DNA of 64,000 bases from Capitella teleta (Eukaryota > Annelida > Polychaeta > Capitellidae), in assembly GCA_000328365.1 (NCBI GenBank), contig KB305005.1, forward strand, positions 328,992 through 392,991. Reading direction: 5' to 3'. Positions within the stretch are counted from its first letter, which is position 1. Each line of letters starts with the position of its first letter. Below are positions 1 to 12,523 of this stretch, piece after piece. Both the position numbers and the translations under genes were made by a program. A model generated the notes under the pieces. It was not told where the DNA came from. It ran no database searches and worked only from the letters and a program-made list of their open reading frames with translations.

Positions 1-714
1 CATGTCCATAGGTTACATCCTATAGAACCAATTAATAGATGAATTAGAAAACCCCAGGCTACTATTCTTGGTTGATTGCATTCATGAACTACATGTATTA
101 CAGTGCAAATTCATCCACAACACTGGATTTGTTATATACATGAATACATGTATATCCTAATACTACCCGAAATAGTCAGAGAGAGCTCAGTGGTTTTATT
201 TTCTACAACTCGTATATTTATGTTTTAGTCCCAAATTCCAGGCAAAGGTACCAACAATTCGGGGAAAACGAGAGAGTGATTTTTATAATATTCAACATCC
301 CTGCATGTAGTTGATGTTTTGGCGTGATAGCAGCATCAAAGTGGTAGCTTATGGTTAGAAAACACGTTTTGAACATGTTATGGGTGTGTCCAAAAGGACA
401 ATAATACGTATTTCTAAGTGTGTTTAGTGTGAGCTACACAAACTATCTACGCCCATAGATTTCATTTCAAAATATGTATAACTGCACGTAAAACCCATAA
501 TACGGATATCAATACAAGAGTCCGATTTGTTGTTTTTGGAGGACTATTCAGGCATTTGAGATCACCTGAACCTGTCGTAATAATCCTCGTGCGCGTCTCT
601 TCACGACGAATCCGATGATCTCAAAATCGTACGTGTCCGTCGTGTGCAACTTTGTGTGTTTGGCGCTGCTCGTCATCGATTTTTAAGACTGTGGCTATAT
701 TCTACCATTGTCTC
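1..714. other. Intergenic, no gene seen
   Basis: No convincing exon or repeat boundary was found. The part from about 560 onward may be the untranslated head of the LINE fragment that follows, because the LINE-like reading frame begins just downstream, but no boundary can be fixed. Confidence 0.4.
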
Positions 715-1151
715 ATTGTCATCATCAATCATCAATCATCATTAACATGATCCACTATTCACGAGAAGAAATCTTGAACATTAGGACAAGTTCAACCGCT
801 ATGTGCAACCTGGACTTCATACATCCATCCAGGAGTTTGCCGCCTGTCTTCTATCAGTGCAGTGTGAACCACCACGCCATGGAAAACAACAATGACAACT
901 ACAATTCAGAAGCAAGCAAACAAGACGTGAGCAACATCATCCACTGAAGGACAACTACAGCTTCATGGCTTCTGGAAGACGACTTCGATCGTTGAAGTGT
1001 AACACCACAAGATACCAGAATACATTCGTGCCATCCTCCATTCGACTCATAAACTCAAGTTAATCATCCATCACCTCATCATTGCAATTCGCCAAAACCA
1101 TCCCTTCGGGTCCAATAAAGTTATCTTTATCTTTATTTTTATCTTTATCTA
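715..1151 (+). mobile_element. Internally deleted LINE fragment with TTTATC-type tail
   Basis: The plus strand reads a short peptide with YSREEILNIRTSS near 755-800, which resembles the start motif of many LINE second ORFs. Only about 150 bp later, in another frame, it reads CNTTRYQNTFVPSSIRLINS and a stop (about 999-1062), the typical end of a CR1/L2-like LINE ORF. A 3' UTR follows with AATAAAG and a (TTTATC)n-type tail at about 1120-1151. The whole reverse transcriptase and endonuclease are missing, so the copy keeps only the two ends of its parent. This is either an internal deletion or a SINE-like non-autonomous derivative. Family placement is from motif memory. Confidence 0.65.
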
Positions 1152-4089
1152 TAACTCTGATGAAATTATAGTTATATGAATAAAGTTTTCACAGAGTGAT
1201 CCCCATTCATATCGCCAGTAAATCAAAATCGCAAGTAAAAATCAAAGAATGGCAAATATTTTACACAATTGAATGACAAAAAGAAAGACCTTTAATGAGT
1301 ATGTGTAGTGGTTATGCTGCTTAAAAAGTAGAAAGATAGTTTACTCAAGTTTGATCTTCGTGGAGGTCATATTGTCCGTCATGGCCACTGCGGTACGGAG
1401 CAATCACTAAAATCGTTCATAACTTGGCTCTTTTACGTCATAGATATTAATAGTTTGGGTCTAAACTCACATTTTCGGGGCCAAGAAACACATTGGAGGG
1501 GTCGGATTATGCTATAATCCGATTGTAGGTGTGTGAAAGCCCATATATGGGGCACAATGAGCACATAAGATAGCAATTCAATGGAAATCCGTCACCAATC
1601 AAGCTTTTACTATATACACCATGATCTTTTATCCCATGTGGCAAGTCGACCTGTAAATAATTCCTGGTAATGTCTTACAAATGTAATTATGGTTCAGTAA
1701 CCGCAATGCCCATTGAAGGGGAATATGTTCACAATCAAATTTGGGAGTTATCGATTTCACGTGTAATTTATTTTGGAATGGTTTGGGTCAATTTTCTGTG
1801 ACTAGCTTGTCTAAATATGATACACAAGCTATCTGCACAGCATAATAATAAATTAATACAAATNNNNNNNNNNNNNNNNNNNNNNNNNNNNNNNNNNNNN
1901 NNNNNNNNNNNNNGAAGATGAAACGCGTGAAATTTTAGGCGGTATGAGTTTCCAGGTATGATATTACAGAGTTAGATGAGTGCTCCACGGAAAACAAAAT
2001 GAGACTCCCATGAAACTGACTGTATACTTAGAGCGGTATGGGATTTCCCAGGTGGGTTTAATTTGTACGTGGGTCCTTTTTGTACTACTCAAGTCTTGCC
2101 AAGAGCTATTCTGTCAAAGTAATGTTGTGTAAGTATTGAATATCGCTTGTGCATGGGGCATTTAAGCTCGTATTAAGTTATTAAATTTAATATTAGAATT
2201 AATGATTGATGTGGCGCAGTTAATGAAGCAGATAAATCTACAACTTCTGCGTGCCCAGGATGTACTCATCAGTCATCAATGCCTTTGTAAATGCACCTAA
2301 CTTTAAGGTAGAATACCCTTATTCAGCGAGCTATATTGAGTGACCACCTAAGATTTTAAATTTGATCTAATTTGATTCATATAGTGACTTTGGATTAATA
2401 GAACATCTCATCTCTTGCAAATATTACGCGTTTTGTGTACACGGTCACTTAGTTAAGTCTTAGTATGTTTGCTAAAACATTGGCTTTTAATATACTTAAG
2501 AATTCATAAAGGCATTCATAATTTGGCCTGATTTGTCTGTAAAATAACGGTGTGAAGAAAGTGGTATCTCACCATGCTCTTTTTCAATCTATACATATTT
2601 CCCTAACATACCCCCTATTTGTAGTGGTCAAAACTCAGTATTTCTATATTTTTGAGACATTGTTGAAACTTTATCATTTTATTTCTTACATAATAATAAA
2701 CACATATGTACTGCACGTTTTCAAATATTTTTAGGTATTATTGGTCCTCCTGTTAGTTAATTATTGAGTCTCTCTTGTCATAACGTCATATCCTGAAGCA
2801 CACTGTACAAGTGGCCGTGTACAAGAAACACGTAATATTTGCATGGGCAGCACTGCTCTGGAGTCTGAGTCTGAATCAAATTAGATCATCAAAACAAAAT
2901 TTCAAGGTGGTCACCGTGATTGAGGATTAAGGGATATTTTACCTTAAAAGCTCGTATAATGTAGACAAAACTCATTTGCCTTCCACCGTAACTACGATTG
3001 TCAACTTAATTATCCGCCTCTCGATCTGCGTGTTTTACCTCACGAAATTGTTTTTTTTAAAATACACCAAGACACAACTTTTTAACTCATGTTTTTTAAA
3101 CGTATAGAAACTCGTTATGTGCATTATGCGCTTTAAATATTATATATAACTATCAGCATTGTTATTATCATTAGGGCTGTCTGTTGAGGGTATCTCGGGG
3201 ATAATTTCCTCATAGGAACGATCGAGTGCTAAGTTAAGTACGCCTTGTTAATGCATATTCTGCCCCCCAACCCCCACCCCCCCCCCCCGCCATATTAAAT
3301 TCCAGCCTAAATTCCAGATGCATAAAAAGATCTATGTAATTTTAAGGAACAATTCATATAGTTTGAAATAGTTTGAAAACCAGGAAATCCGAAATTCAGC
3401 GGGTAAAAATAGACGAAAACGGCATTAATCGCTCAGATATGATAAGGGAAAGGTGGCTATACATGTACATGTGTATGTGTATTTGTACATGTACCAAGAT
3501 ACATTTTTACATGCAATAAATAACTCGTCGTGTATCATCAACTGCAACACATCGAATCATTCACCCACCAATAATAGTGAGTCAATTACCATTTTATGTA
3601 CATAATTATATTCATTCCAATTTATTTCTTTTGTTATAGCTTCATGCTCAGTGAACGATCACAGTAGTGAAGTTTTATGGTGTCGATGAATCATCTTGTT
3701 TAATATTCACATTACTACATTCGTATAGTTTTTTCACTGAACCACCCAAGCATGCATGGCTGCGCCGCGTCGCGGCTTGCAAGTCCTCCCTATAATTATT
3801 AGTACAGGATTATTAGGATAATTAAAAAAAGGAAGACAATAACTACAAGCTAATTTTTGGATACGTGTCGCAATATGCCGCCAATAACAACATACCAAAA
3901 CTCCCCAACGATAGACCTTGAGCATAGAAAAAAAAAATGTTTCCGGAAAGCCGAGCGTCCGCCATCTTGCATTGACTGTCGAACGCATCAGCCGGCGGTC
4001 TGCCCGCATCAAATATTCGTTCGATCGAGGCTTTGTTGTGATCTCAGCGACTGGTTAATCGTGAAAATAGCTCGGGAAGCTTGAATACT
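1152..4089. other. Intergenic, no gene seen; poly-C tract and 50-bp gap
   Basis: AT-rich sequence without a supported exon. It contains a 50-base run of N at 1864-1913 and a C-rich tract at 3263-3291. Short ORFs here lack splice sites, motifs or coding bias. Confidence 0.5.
1864..1913. other. Assembly gap, 50 N
   Basis: Run of exactly 50 N, the usual size used for a gap of unknown length. Confidence 0.99.
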
Positions 4090-5260
4090 TTGCTTGTCGA
4101 GGATCCATTTCCTACTCGAACATAGACAAAATCGTTTCTGGGGCTGTGCAGCTGGTAACTGCAGCTGGACTTACCGTCATGGCAATTGTCATGGACCAGC
4201 CGGCTTGCCAATAGAAGTATGTGGAGACCCTTGGCGTCACTCCAGAATCTCCAACAGCAACCATAAGTGGCCAGACATGCTACGTGTTACCGGATCCTCC
4301 GCAACTTGCGCAACAACATCATGGTGAAAGACATCAGCTTCGAGGTGAATGGTGTGCCAAATGGTCATATTTGCTGCGTCTATGGCAACTTGACAGCCAG
4401 AATCCCACGCGATTACTTCCCAAGTGGACTCCAGAGCACTTCTATCCATCGAACGGGAAAAAGATAAAGGTTTCCCTCGCAGCCCAAGTGTTCTCTCATA
4501 CTGCGCTGCTGCCTTGAGAACCTGGGTGGCCAACGAATTACTACCTCCAGAAATCCTGCAAACTGCTCTATTCATCCAGACAGTGGATGAAATGTGGGAT
4601 TTTGTTAACTCAAGCTTCGTAAACTGTCCTCCTTGCAAGCGTGCCATCACACGCAAAGACTTTCCGTTTGCACTGGCAAGATTTAGTTGAATACTTCCGA
4701 AATTTCATCGACTTCTGGAACTTCACATCCAACTGCCAGAAAAGAATAAGAGGAAATCTCCCTTCCCACCAGCTTTCAGAAAAGTTGTTTGTAAAACAAA
4801 AAGTGATGACATTCTTTTGTCTGCGAAAGTTAAATCGTTGAGAACCTGCACTGCCTCATGGTTTAAACGACCATTCGAACGAATGTGGTTGCTCTGAGGT
4901 GTCCTGCTGCTGGAGCCTGCACAACTGAACTATTGAACGCCTTGTCACCAGAAGCAAATTGTGGATCCTGCTGGACGGTGGACCAAAATGGAGAACCAAA
5001 GATAGCCTCCTCTGCTGTTGCTGCTGCCTCACTTCCCCTGTCGCCCCACCAGCTGAATCTCCTTTCCCTTCTGGACCCGCCTCATCTCCTGACTGGGAGG
5101 AGTGTCTGGGCGCAGAGCTCAATTGTATCGAACTGGAGGTGTGCGCATATATATCTGGCGCTGTAATTAAGAAATTGCTGAATAACCTAAAGCATCTCGA
5201 GTTTTGCCACAATTGTGTTAAATCACTAACTAAAGATAATGCCTCCCAAACCTCATAAAC
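4090..5260 (+). mobile_element. Decayed P-element/THAP9-like DNA transposase
   Basis: Fragments in all three plus frames follow, in order, the layout of P-element/THAP9 transposases: GLTVMAIVMDQPACQ then ETLGVTPESPTATISG (about 4170-4264); LRNLRNNIMVKDISFEVNG (about 4297-4355), equivalent to the 'DPPHLLKNLRNN' block; LDSQNPTRLLPKWTPEHFYP and KIKVSLAAQVFSHT (about 4385-4505); ALRTWVANELLPPEILQTAL and FIQTVDEMWDFVNS (about 4513-4620); and a C-terminal block ELEVCAYISGAVIKKLL (about 5131-5185), like the family's 'AYIAGYVVRKLL'. At least one stop codon (about 4211) and several frame changes break it, so it is inactive. The N-terminal THAP zinc finger and the terminal repeats were not found. Family assignment is by remembered motifs. 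Confidence 0.75.
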
Positions 5261-6489
5261 GCATGATTCACATTATATATGCGGGTATAGATGTACATCA
5301 CTTGTGCGGAATATAAAGTTTCTAAATTGTATTTGAAGGCTCATATGGATGGAGATTTTACTTGAAAATTTTGCTATTTTGAACACTGATTTTGAAATTA
5401 CGTCATCAATAATTTCATTACATTTCATACAATACTGGGCATAAGGGCTTCAAACATAGAAGTAGTACATGTAATACATACAGAGGAAGCATGCTATGTT
5501 ATTTTGGTTCCTACGCGTGGATATAGGTCAAACTGATCAGCGGACTGCTGCGTGAATTATGGGATAGAATTCAACCGGAAGGAAGTGCTTCCGCAGCCAT
5601 TAATTCAATTCTCACAGGATACGGAAATGCACCCACTATCGCGAAACTGGGTATATATATATTTACCGGTAAAATCTATTTTTGGTTCAGTTCCTGGTGA
5701 ATTGATCATTCGCTCGATTTTGATAAAAACTCGACATTTTAAGCATCAATAGAAAGTTTGTGGCCTCAAAAACACAACAATTACTACCTTGATAAATTTG
5801 GATCCTATTGCGGCCGGATTGCACGATCATGCCCCTGGCCGTAACTCGAGGTCTCCCAGACCTGGGTCGATCTCCCACTGTTCTTCGGCGGTGGAGCGTC
5901 GCTGCTGGCTTGTCGCATGGTTTTGTGAGATCCAGTCAAAGCTCGTTATTACGAACCTTCGGGGGCCATAAAAATTATTTCGTTATATCAAGAAATCTTT
6001 ATATGAGGAGAACATCTAATTCTTCCATCGAGAAAAAACAAACACGTTATGATTCATAAACTGACGTAATGATACACGTAATGATGCATCATAATGTAAT
6101 TAAGCTAATAGAGATATAAATGGAGTATGTGTGTTAACACCTGACAAAGAAAGAAATAAAAAAGGTTTGTTGAGGGTTTTCTTTAAATATTTTATTGAAA
6201 TTCACGGCATAAAAATAATGCATTATGACATACAATCATTTAGTAAACAAAGATTCAATAGTGGATTGTTTATACTAATGTTGTGATTATGCTGCTGAAT
6301 TAGTTCTATATCACCGGAAGTTCCACATATCAGAGTTCGTATTAACGAGTTTGACTGTATCCAAATTGACGACTTCCTTCCTTCCTAGTTCATCACAATA
6401 ATTGCTGTTCAACCTCGCACCTTTGTTCATAAATTCCTTAAGTGACCACTCAGGAAACATATACTTAATTTAAAAGAGTTCAATTTCTT
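5261..6489. other. Intergenic, no gene seen
   Basis: Short ORFs only, none with recognisable motifs, splice context or repeat boundaries. Confidence 0.4.
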
Positions 6490-7125
6490 TTGAGCTACAT
6501 GCTTCGATGCCAGCCTTGTATTACAACGGCAACTGGCTCAGGTTCGGATTTTTTTTCCCCTTTCGTTTTGGAGAGTTTGAGCTTGTTATGGCGGATTCTC
6601 AGTACTCGTGCCATGCAAACATGTAAACCGAGCACCGTTGTTACTTGACCCTCGTCTTGCTTAGTCAGTCGTGACAATGTATCAGAAACGAATGTTCTGT
6701 TGGCCTCCACGCATTGTATGTCGACAGCATATGTTCCGAGACGCAGTAGCATCCGTTACAGGCGAGGCGAAGCTTGGCTGATCGGTTTGGTAATGATGGC
6801 AGCAAGCGGCTTGTGGTCTGTATGTATGATCACTTTTGTCCAAAATTGTATACACGCATTCTCTCGCAGGGTAATACGACAGCCAATAAATTCCATTCAA
6901 TATTAGCATATATAGTTTCTCTCAGTATGAGTCAAAATATTACTTAAAAATTTCACGGGCCTCCGGTTTTGGATGAGCACGGCACCACGACTTTTCAGTG
7001 ATGCATGAGTTTCAATGACGATTGGTTTGGAGGGGTCATACTGAGCGAGCGTGATATCTCTTGCGGTCCGCTGTATATACATAGCGCAGCCCCTTTTTTT
7101 CAGCAGAGTACTCATGCATAGCACT
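6490..7125 (-). mobile_element. Broken Ty3/gypsy (Metaviridae) pol fragment, RNase H region
   Basis: Fossil of a gypsy-type LTR retrotransposon. On the minus strand the residual coding fragments follow the order of the RNase H part of gypsy pol: a 'YDPSKP...' start with a 'GAVLIQ' motif, then 'TERNY', and at the low-coordinate end a 'MLLRL...VSDTLSRL' block like the family's 'RLQKY...ADTLSRA'. It is clearly broken, with several interruptions. No gag, protease, integrase or LTR was recognised nearby, so this is an old isolated fragment. Confidence 0.7.
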
Positions 7126-8527
7126 TGACTGGCTTGAGTGTTGAGAGCATTGTCTAACGAGCAGACGACGCCACAGCACCAGTCGGAGCGGCCAACTGAG
7201 TGTTACACAATGTGTTGAGAGAGGTTAAAGACGAATGTGGAAATGAAGTTGACAGTACCAAAAGCGATCTGGACCTCTTGCTTGACATGATCCACAAAAG
7301 TTAATTGATAACGGGAATTTTGATAAATAATAAATTTGTTGAAAGCTTTTTGACATGAACATCTGTGTTGAATAATGAAGTAAGGTCATTCAAAGTGTTC
7401 TCCACATCCCGCTGTCTACATAATGCACGATTCTTTGAGCTATCGCTTCACGACCGCATTTTGTGCAAACATCTGCAGTGCATGGTTAATGCCTAAAACA
7501 TAACAGCCTCATTGGCAGTCAGTGCATAATGGCGCCAAAAAATCATGTACGCAAGTGATTCGATTCATAGCATATTATATATCGTTTTCACACAATGCTT
7601 ACTCGATATATTGTGTTTGCGTAACTAAAGAGTATGTTTCCTTTGTACATAAGTATACACATTGGACGCATTATGGGGCAAACATCGATGTTTTGAGGTG
7701 AGGGCTCGGACCGCCTGCTCTGTTATCTTAGTATGCCAGGCAAGGCATGGTCTGACCCGGACAAAATTGCAACAGAATTTACTTTTAGTGCGATATACGC
7801 GGAGTCGCCTTCATAGTCATATTATGCAAAACCCGAGCAGAAGCCATGTCAGCGCTTCTACCATTGACCAGATCGCATTAACTTGTAGAACGCCCACAAC
7901 TGCCAGATCCACCTCTATGTAGACTCCATTCACGCCTTGATGAGCCTCAGCTCCGACCCTCGTCTTCTACACAATGCTCAATGACATGCATCGTCCCTTC
8001 TGGATCTTACGCTTCGGTCTTGACAACAGCTCCACACCTGCATCATACGATCTCAGGGACTATCCAGGCAGCCAGCACTTCACATGCCCATGAAAGACTC
8101 ATTGACCCAATGGTAAACACACCCTGGTTTTCGAGAAGCCACAGAGCACCATGGAGAACAAATTACACACTCTTTTATAGCACTTCTCTCAATTTGAAAC
8201 TGTTATGTGAACTTTTGGAACTCTCATTACTTTGCTTACCCATACATTAACCAAGTTCACCTTCAATGTATTTTGTTCGTCAACACACGGTAGTGCACGA
8301 CTAAATATAAATGAAAAAAAAAAATACTATGAAACATGTATACATGTACAGGGTGGGTCGATTTAGGATATCCATACTTCTCAAAAGAAAAGTCTTTTGA
8401 GCGAAACATTTCAACCACACTAGGGTGACCACGCCTGTTGAAGCCTAATTCATAGGTACCTGCAACTAGTCTTTGAGTTGGACAATTTTAAAAATTGAAG
8501 TTCTCACATTGTCTTATGTTCTTACAG
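7126..8527. other. Intergenic or 5' intron of the GPCR gene, no exon found
   Basis: The GPCR exon starting at 8528 needs an upstream exon coding for the N-terminus and the start of TM1, ending in phase 0. None was recognised here. The ORFs around 7660-8250 have no motif. A weak in-frame ATG at 8516 would give a protein lacking most of TM1. Confidence 0.4.
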
Positions 8528-9791
8528 GTGATCCTAGCAGTTGCGGCCTACAAACGCTTAAGAACAACGGCCAACATATTCGTCATTAACCTCGCCATCG
8601 CTGACTCAGCTGTCGCGTACATTGTGCAGGCATTCAGTATTGTAGGTGAGTATTACCTGATAATGATAATCGACCGCTCTGTCTTATCTATCACATATTG
8701 TGTTATCGCATATATACGGTTAAAATTATATCTGGTTGACCTTGTTGAAGATTTTACTGTGATGCTTCTCTGTTTTAATTAAGTCGTGACTGTATTTACG
8801 TGTAATCATCTCTTGATTGCCAAATCGTACATGTAAATTGTTATATTGCTCGTCGCTCAATAGCCAGCACTATAAGCCAATCAGGCGTTAATTGCTCAGT
8901 AAATTTTCATTTGTAGAAATTTCAATTTTAGCTGCTTCGTTTCACTGCTTTCCAATTGTTGCAGGATTGGTAGTCGGGAACAAGTTCTTCATTGGTAAGG
9001 AATGGTTGTGCCACGTGATCGCGTCCCTTTGTCTTCTCAGCTGCTCCTGTTCCCTTTGGAGTATGGCCGCTATTGCCATAAATAGGTCAGATGCAGAAAT
9101 TGACAGGTTATATGCAATGCAACAGCTTCCTTTCTTTAGGTACATTTGCATTTGTAAATTTCACCTGTATCACAAAGTGTACACCAAGAGCACATGTTGG
9201 TGCATGGCGTTGTGCCTGTGGATCACGTGTGGCGTACTTGAGATGCCTAACTACTTCAACTGGGGCGGACACACCTTCGACCTGAAGACCATGGCGTGCA
9301 GTTATGACCGCACCGCCAACTACTCCTACACGTTGTTCTTCGTGCTCGTCACCATTGCCCCCCCTCTGGTTTGCGTCGCTGTTTGCTACCTTCAAGTGTT
9401 CCTGCACGTCAGGCAGAGTAGGAAAGCGATCGAAGAGTTTAGTTCGACCTCAGCCAAGAGCAGCCGTTCAAGTATAACGACCGCCGAGGTGCAATTGGCA
9501 AAAACCCTCTTCATCATCTATTTGGTGTTCCTCATCTGTTGGTCTCCGTACGCTGTCGTTGTCCTGATCGACATTGGTGACCACTGGCCGAAGATCGTTT
9601 ACGTGGTCGCTATACAACTGGCCCACACCAATAGCTCCCTTAATAGCATCATTTACGCGGCCTGTAACCGAGATTTCCGGAATGGCTACTACCTCGTCCT
9701 GGTCACCATCTTTTGCCCCAAGAAGAAGAGAGCGACCCGGCTGAAGTATGTCGCAACCATCAGCAAATCATCGACATCGTCCAACAAATGA
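8528..9791 (+). CDS. Melatonin-receptor-like class A GPCR (5' end not found)
   Basis: Rhodopsin-class seven-transmembrane receptor, plasma membrane. Exons: 8528-8645 (end of TM1 and TM2, with NIFVINLAIADSAVAY), 8965-9085 (extracellular loop 1 with the TM3 Cys, and TM3), 9140-9791 (TM4 to C-terminus). Phases agree (0 to 1, 1 to 2, 2 to stop). Joining exons 2 and 3 gives AIAINRYICICKFHLYHKVY, with NRY in place of DRY as in vertebrate melatonin receptors (INRYCYICHS). TM6 carries FLICWSP and TM7 NSSLNSIIYAACNRDFR, an NSxxY-type variant of NPxxY. Extracellular loop 2 has Cys and NYS. The 54-bp intron 9086-9139 is a multiple of three without a stop, so naive ORF calling reads through it. The N-terminal exon is missing. 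A poly(A) signal follows at 9986. The ligand is not predictable; the closest family by motif is melatonin receptor-like. Confidence 0.85.
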
Positions 9792-9985
9792 GGACGACAT
9801 AGTAGTACCACGGGGAGATGAATACGCGCTTGGTGGAAATGGGAGGAGCTTTCGATGAGTTTTTGCCCTCATTAAATTTCGCATTTTAGACAATTCAAAC
9901 TACATTTAAATTGCATCACTAATTTCACTCCAGCAGTAATACCCGATTGTCACATTGTTTACAGTAGTTTATGCTCTTCCTACAT

Positions 9986-9991
9986 AATAAA
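9986..9991 (+). terminator. Poly(A) signal AATAAA of the GPCR gene
   Basis: AATAAA about 195 bp after the GPCR stop codon, in the expected orientation. Confidence 0.55.
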
Positions 9992-12523
9992 AGTCTTCTG
10001 GTTGACCCTCAGTCCACATTCTCGGACGCTGATCAAACCATCATTGGACCCAATTCACCAAATCGTTGGCAACATAAGTTACTTTTGAAGTTCTGAAAAG
10101 ACATTAATCGCAAGGGGTAAATTTGGGGAAGTATGATGAATTTTGTACTTCACGTCTGCGCTCAACCGCGGCATCCATCGCAGCTCTGCAGCTGTCCATA
10201 CCTGAATACAGAATAGTCACCGCAGACAGTAAACAATAGGCAATTACCTATTGATTCCCACAGCATTACCCCAAAATAACCTGCCATTTGGCATTCATAA
10301 TCATAAGAACGATGACAAGAAGACAGTTTTGTCAGCATCCGATTACAATTTAATGCATATAAATGGCATTTTAAGGCTGCACTCTCAGTATCAACATATT
10401 TATCGCCAAGGCAACGGATCGTTGGATATCTATTCATGCGAATGACGATTTCTCGGCGAAAAAATCTCTATGTTGATGAACTTGGGTCAATTTCGTGTCA
10501 CCGTATCATTACAAATCGTACGCAGGTTACTACGGTTAGATATCCTGGGCTCTACATGTATATCAAAGAACTGCCCAATCAGAGGGTGATTTTCTTCGCC
10601 GTTGTCGGCCGAAATTTTGTCATTGGCAACCACAACAGTAGCAAGCTCAAACATCATTATTTCATGCAACATGTACAATAATTTGCGTTGTGTATATTCT
10701 GGATCAATACACTCATGCATTCCGGAGCCTTTGTTTGAATGCAGTTTCCATTTCTCTTCCTTCAGTGCGGCGTAAGGTTTGTCGGGATGTCGGACGTCGG
10801 AGAGATGCTATCTCCTGCATTCATGGTATATTACATCTGACGAAGCAGATGATCTGTTAATCCCAGTGCTGACCGAAATGGTTATAATTATTTGGTCCGA
10901 ATATGTTGGAGGAATTTTACTAACCATGACTTTGCCTTTTGGTCGCATGACATAATTGCCTCAAATTAAGTTTTATACAACATATACATATAGGAACAAC
11001 ATTCTTGTACGCGTAACAATAACCTTTGTGAGTAATATGACAAGAAATCGGCCGAAGTTCACCAGCATATTGAATTTTTCGTCGTATAATCATGTGCCAC
11101 TCACATAAACTTCAATGCTCTTTTGATCAAGTTGATTGAGAGATCGGTATATTACATTGGTTACGATTTCCATAGCAACAGGTTTCCATTGCATTATAAT
11201 TAAATTCCGTGGTGGCGAGATATGCACCACGAGTTTCCTTCGTTTGTGGAAAGCGTTACGCTTATAGCAGCTATATACGTTATTTGAAAGGAGCTTTGAT
11301 AATTTTAATTTAATTTTCAGTGTATTACTCTGCTTCTAACAATGATTGTTACATCGAAGTTAAAGATTTTCTTGTACATGTATCTTCGATGTCAAGGACC
11401 AAATTGAACAATAATGATGCATATATATGCATGTGATTATGATGTTTTGATTGAATTGGAATTTCCTGCAATGTACTCATTGGGATCGCTTTGAACATGT
11501 TTAATTAGCTTGTAATTGTTAGTACTTTCGATCATCTACTGATTTGGTTTAAATGCTAATAAAATCAATCAAATGTCCAGGACGGACAGATGCATGCACA
11601 ATATATGTTGTGTTAGTTTTTTTTAAAGATTATTCATTTATTCATTTATTTTTAGGAAATTTATTTATTTATTTTTTGCTTTGTGGGGTGCTAGTTTCAA
11701 TGTACATTCAGACTTTTTAATAAGGAAACCACTTAGAGAACACGCCGTGCGTGTTGCCTAGTCGAGTTTTAGTAAACACGCCCAAATTGAAACCTGGTTG
11801 ACTGAGCTCCATGCAGTTATGTTTTATAGTGTATAATTATTAATAACATATTTACCAATAATATTCAATATAATATATTAATTTATAAAAACTTTAAAAA
11901 TATTAGTATTTAATGAAGCGTATTCAAAACAGAATTATGTGAACGGTATTTCCATTTATCGATGATAAGTGTTGTCAGGGTTGTCCTAAGTTACATTTAC
12001 AGGTATGAATAAATGATCTCTTCGACCCATTCACAGGAACTTATAATTATGCTAGACACATATGCGGCTGCAGAGCATTCATGATATATTTGACACTTGC
12101 GGTTGCAGAGTATTCTTTCAACGCGAATTTAATTCACCATTATTTACAAGTGACTGTTATCGCACTGTAAATTATTGACTCCCAAAAACCACAATCAATG
12201 CTATTTTCCCGACCAAATGAATTTAAAAAAAAATAAAGACTGTAATTTACATAGACGCTCTTACATGATTGAGTTTTCTTTATAATTTTACTTATTATTA
12301 TTATAATTATTATAAGAAAACGCTGCGTCCAGAATTTGCGAAATTAGTCTATTGAGCAACACATGAGTTTGGATAAAATGTGAAGCACAAGAGCAATTTT
12401 AGACATTGAATATTTAATTTAATATGCTTGAGCAATTGCGAATGGGTGTGCATGGTGATCATATGTGAGAGATGACCATTCAATTTGAACCGCCATAAAG
12501 ACTTCTTTGCGTTCCCTTTTTGC
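9992..12523. other. Intergenic between convergent GPCR and lectin genes
   Basis: AT-rich, with low-complexity (TTTATTCA)-like runs near 11630-11680. No exon was supported on either strand. The low-coordinate part probably includes the lectin 3' UTR on the minus strand, but no clear AATAAA was found for it. Confidence 0.4.

Noticed and set aside
7660-8250. Possible coding region or missing GPCR first exon
   Set aside because: No membrane segment, no suitable phase-0 donor joined to the receptor frame, and no homology recognised.
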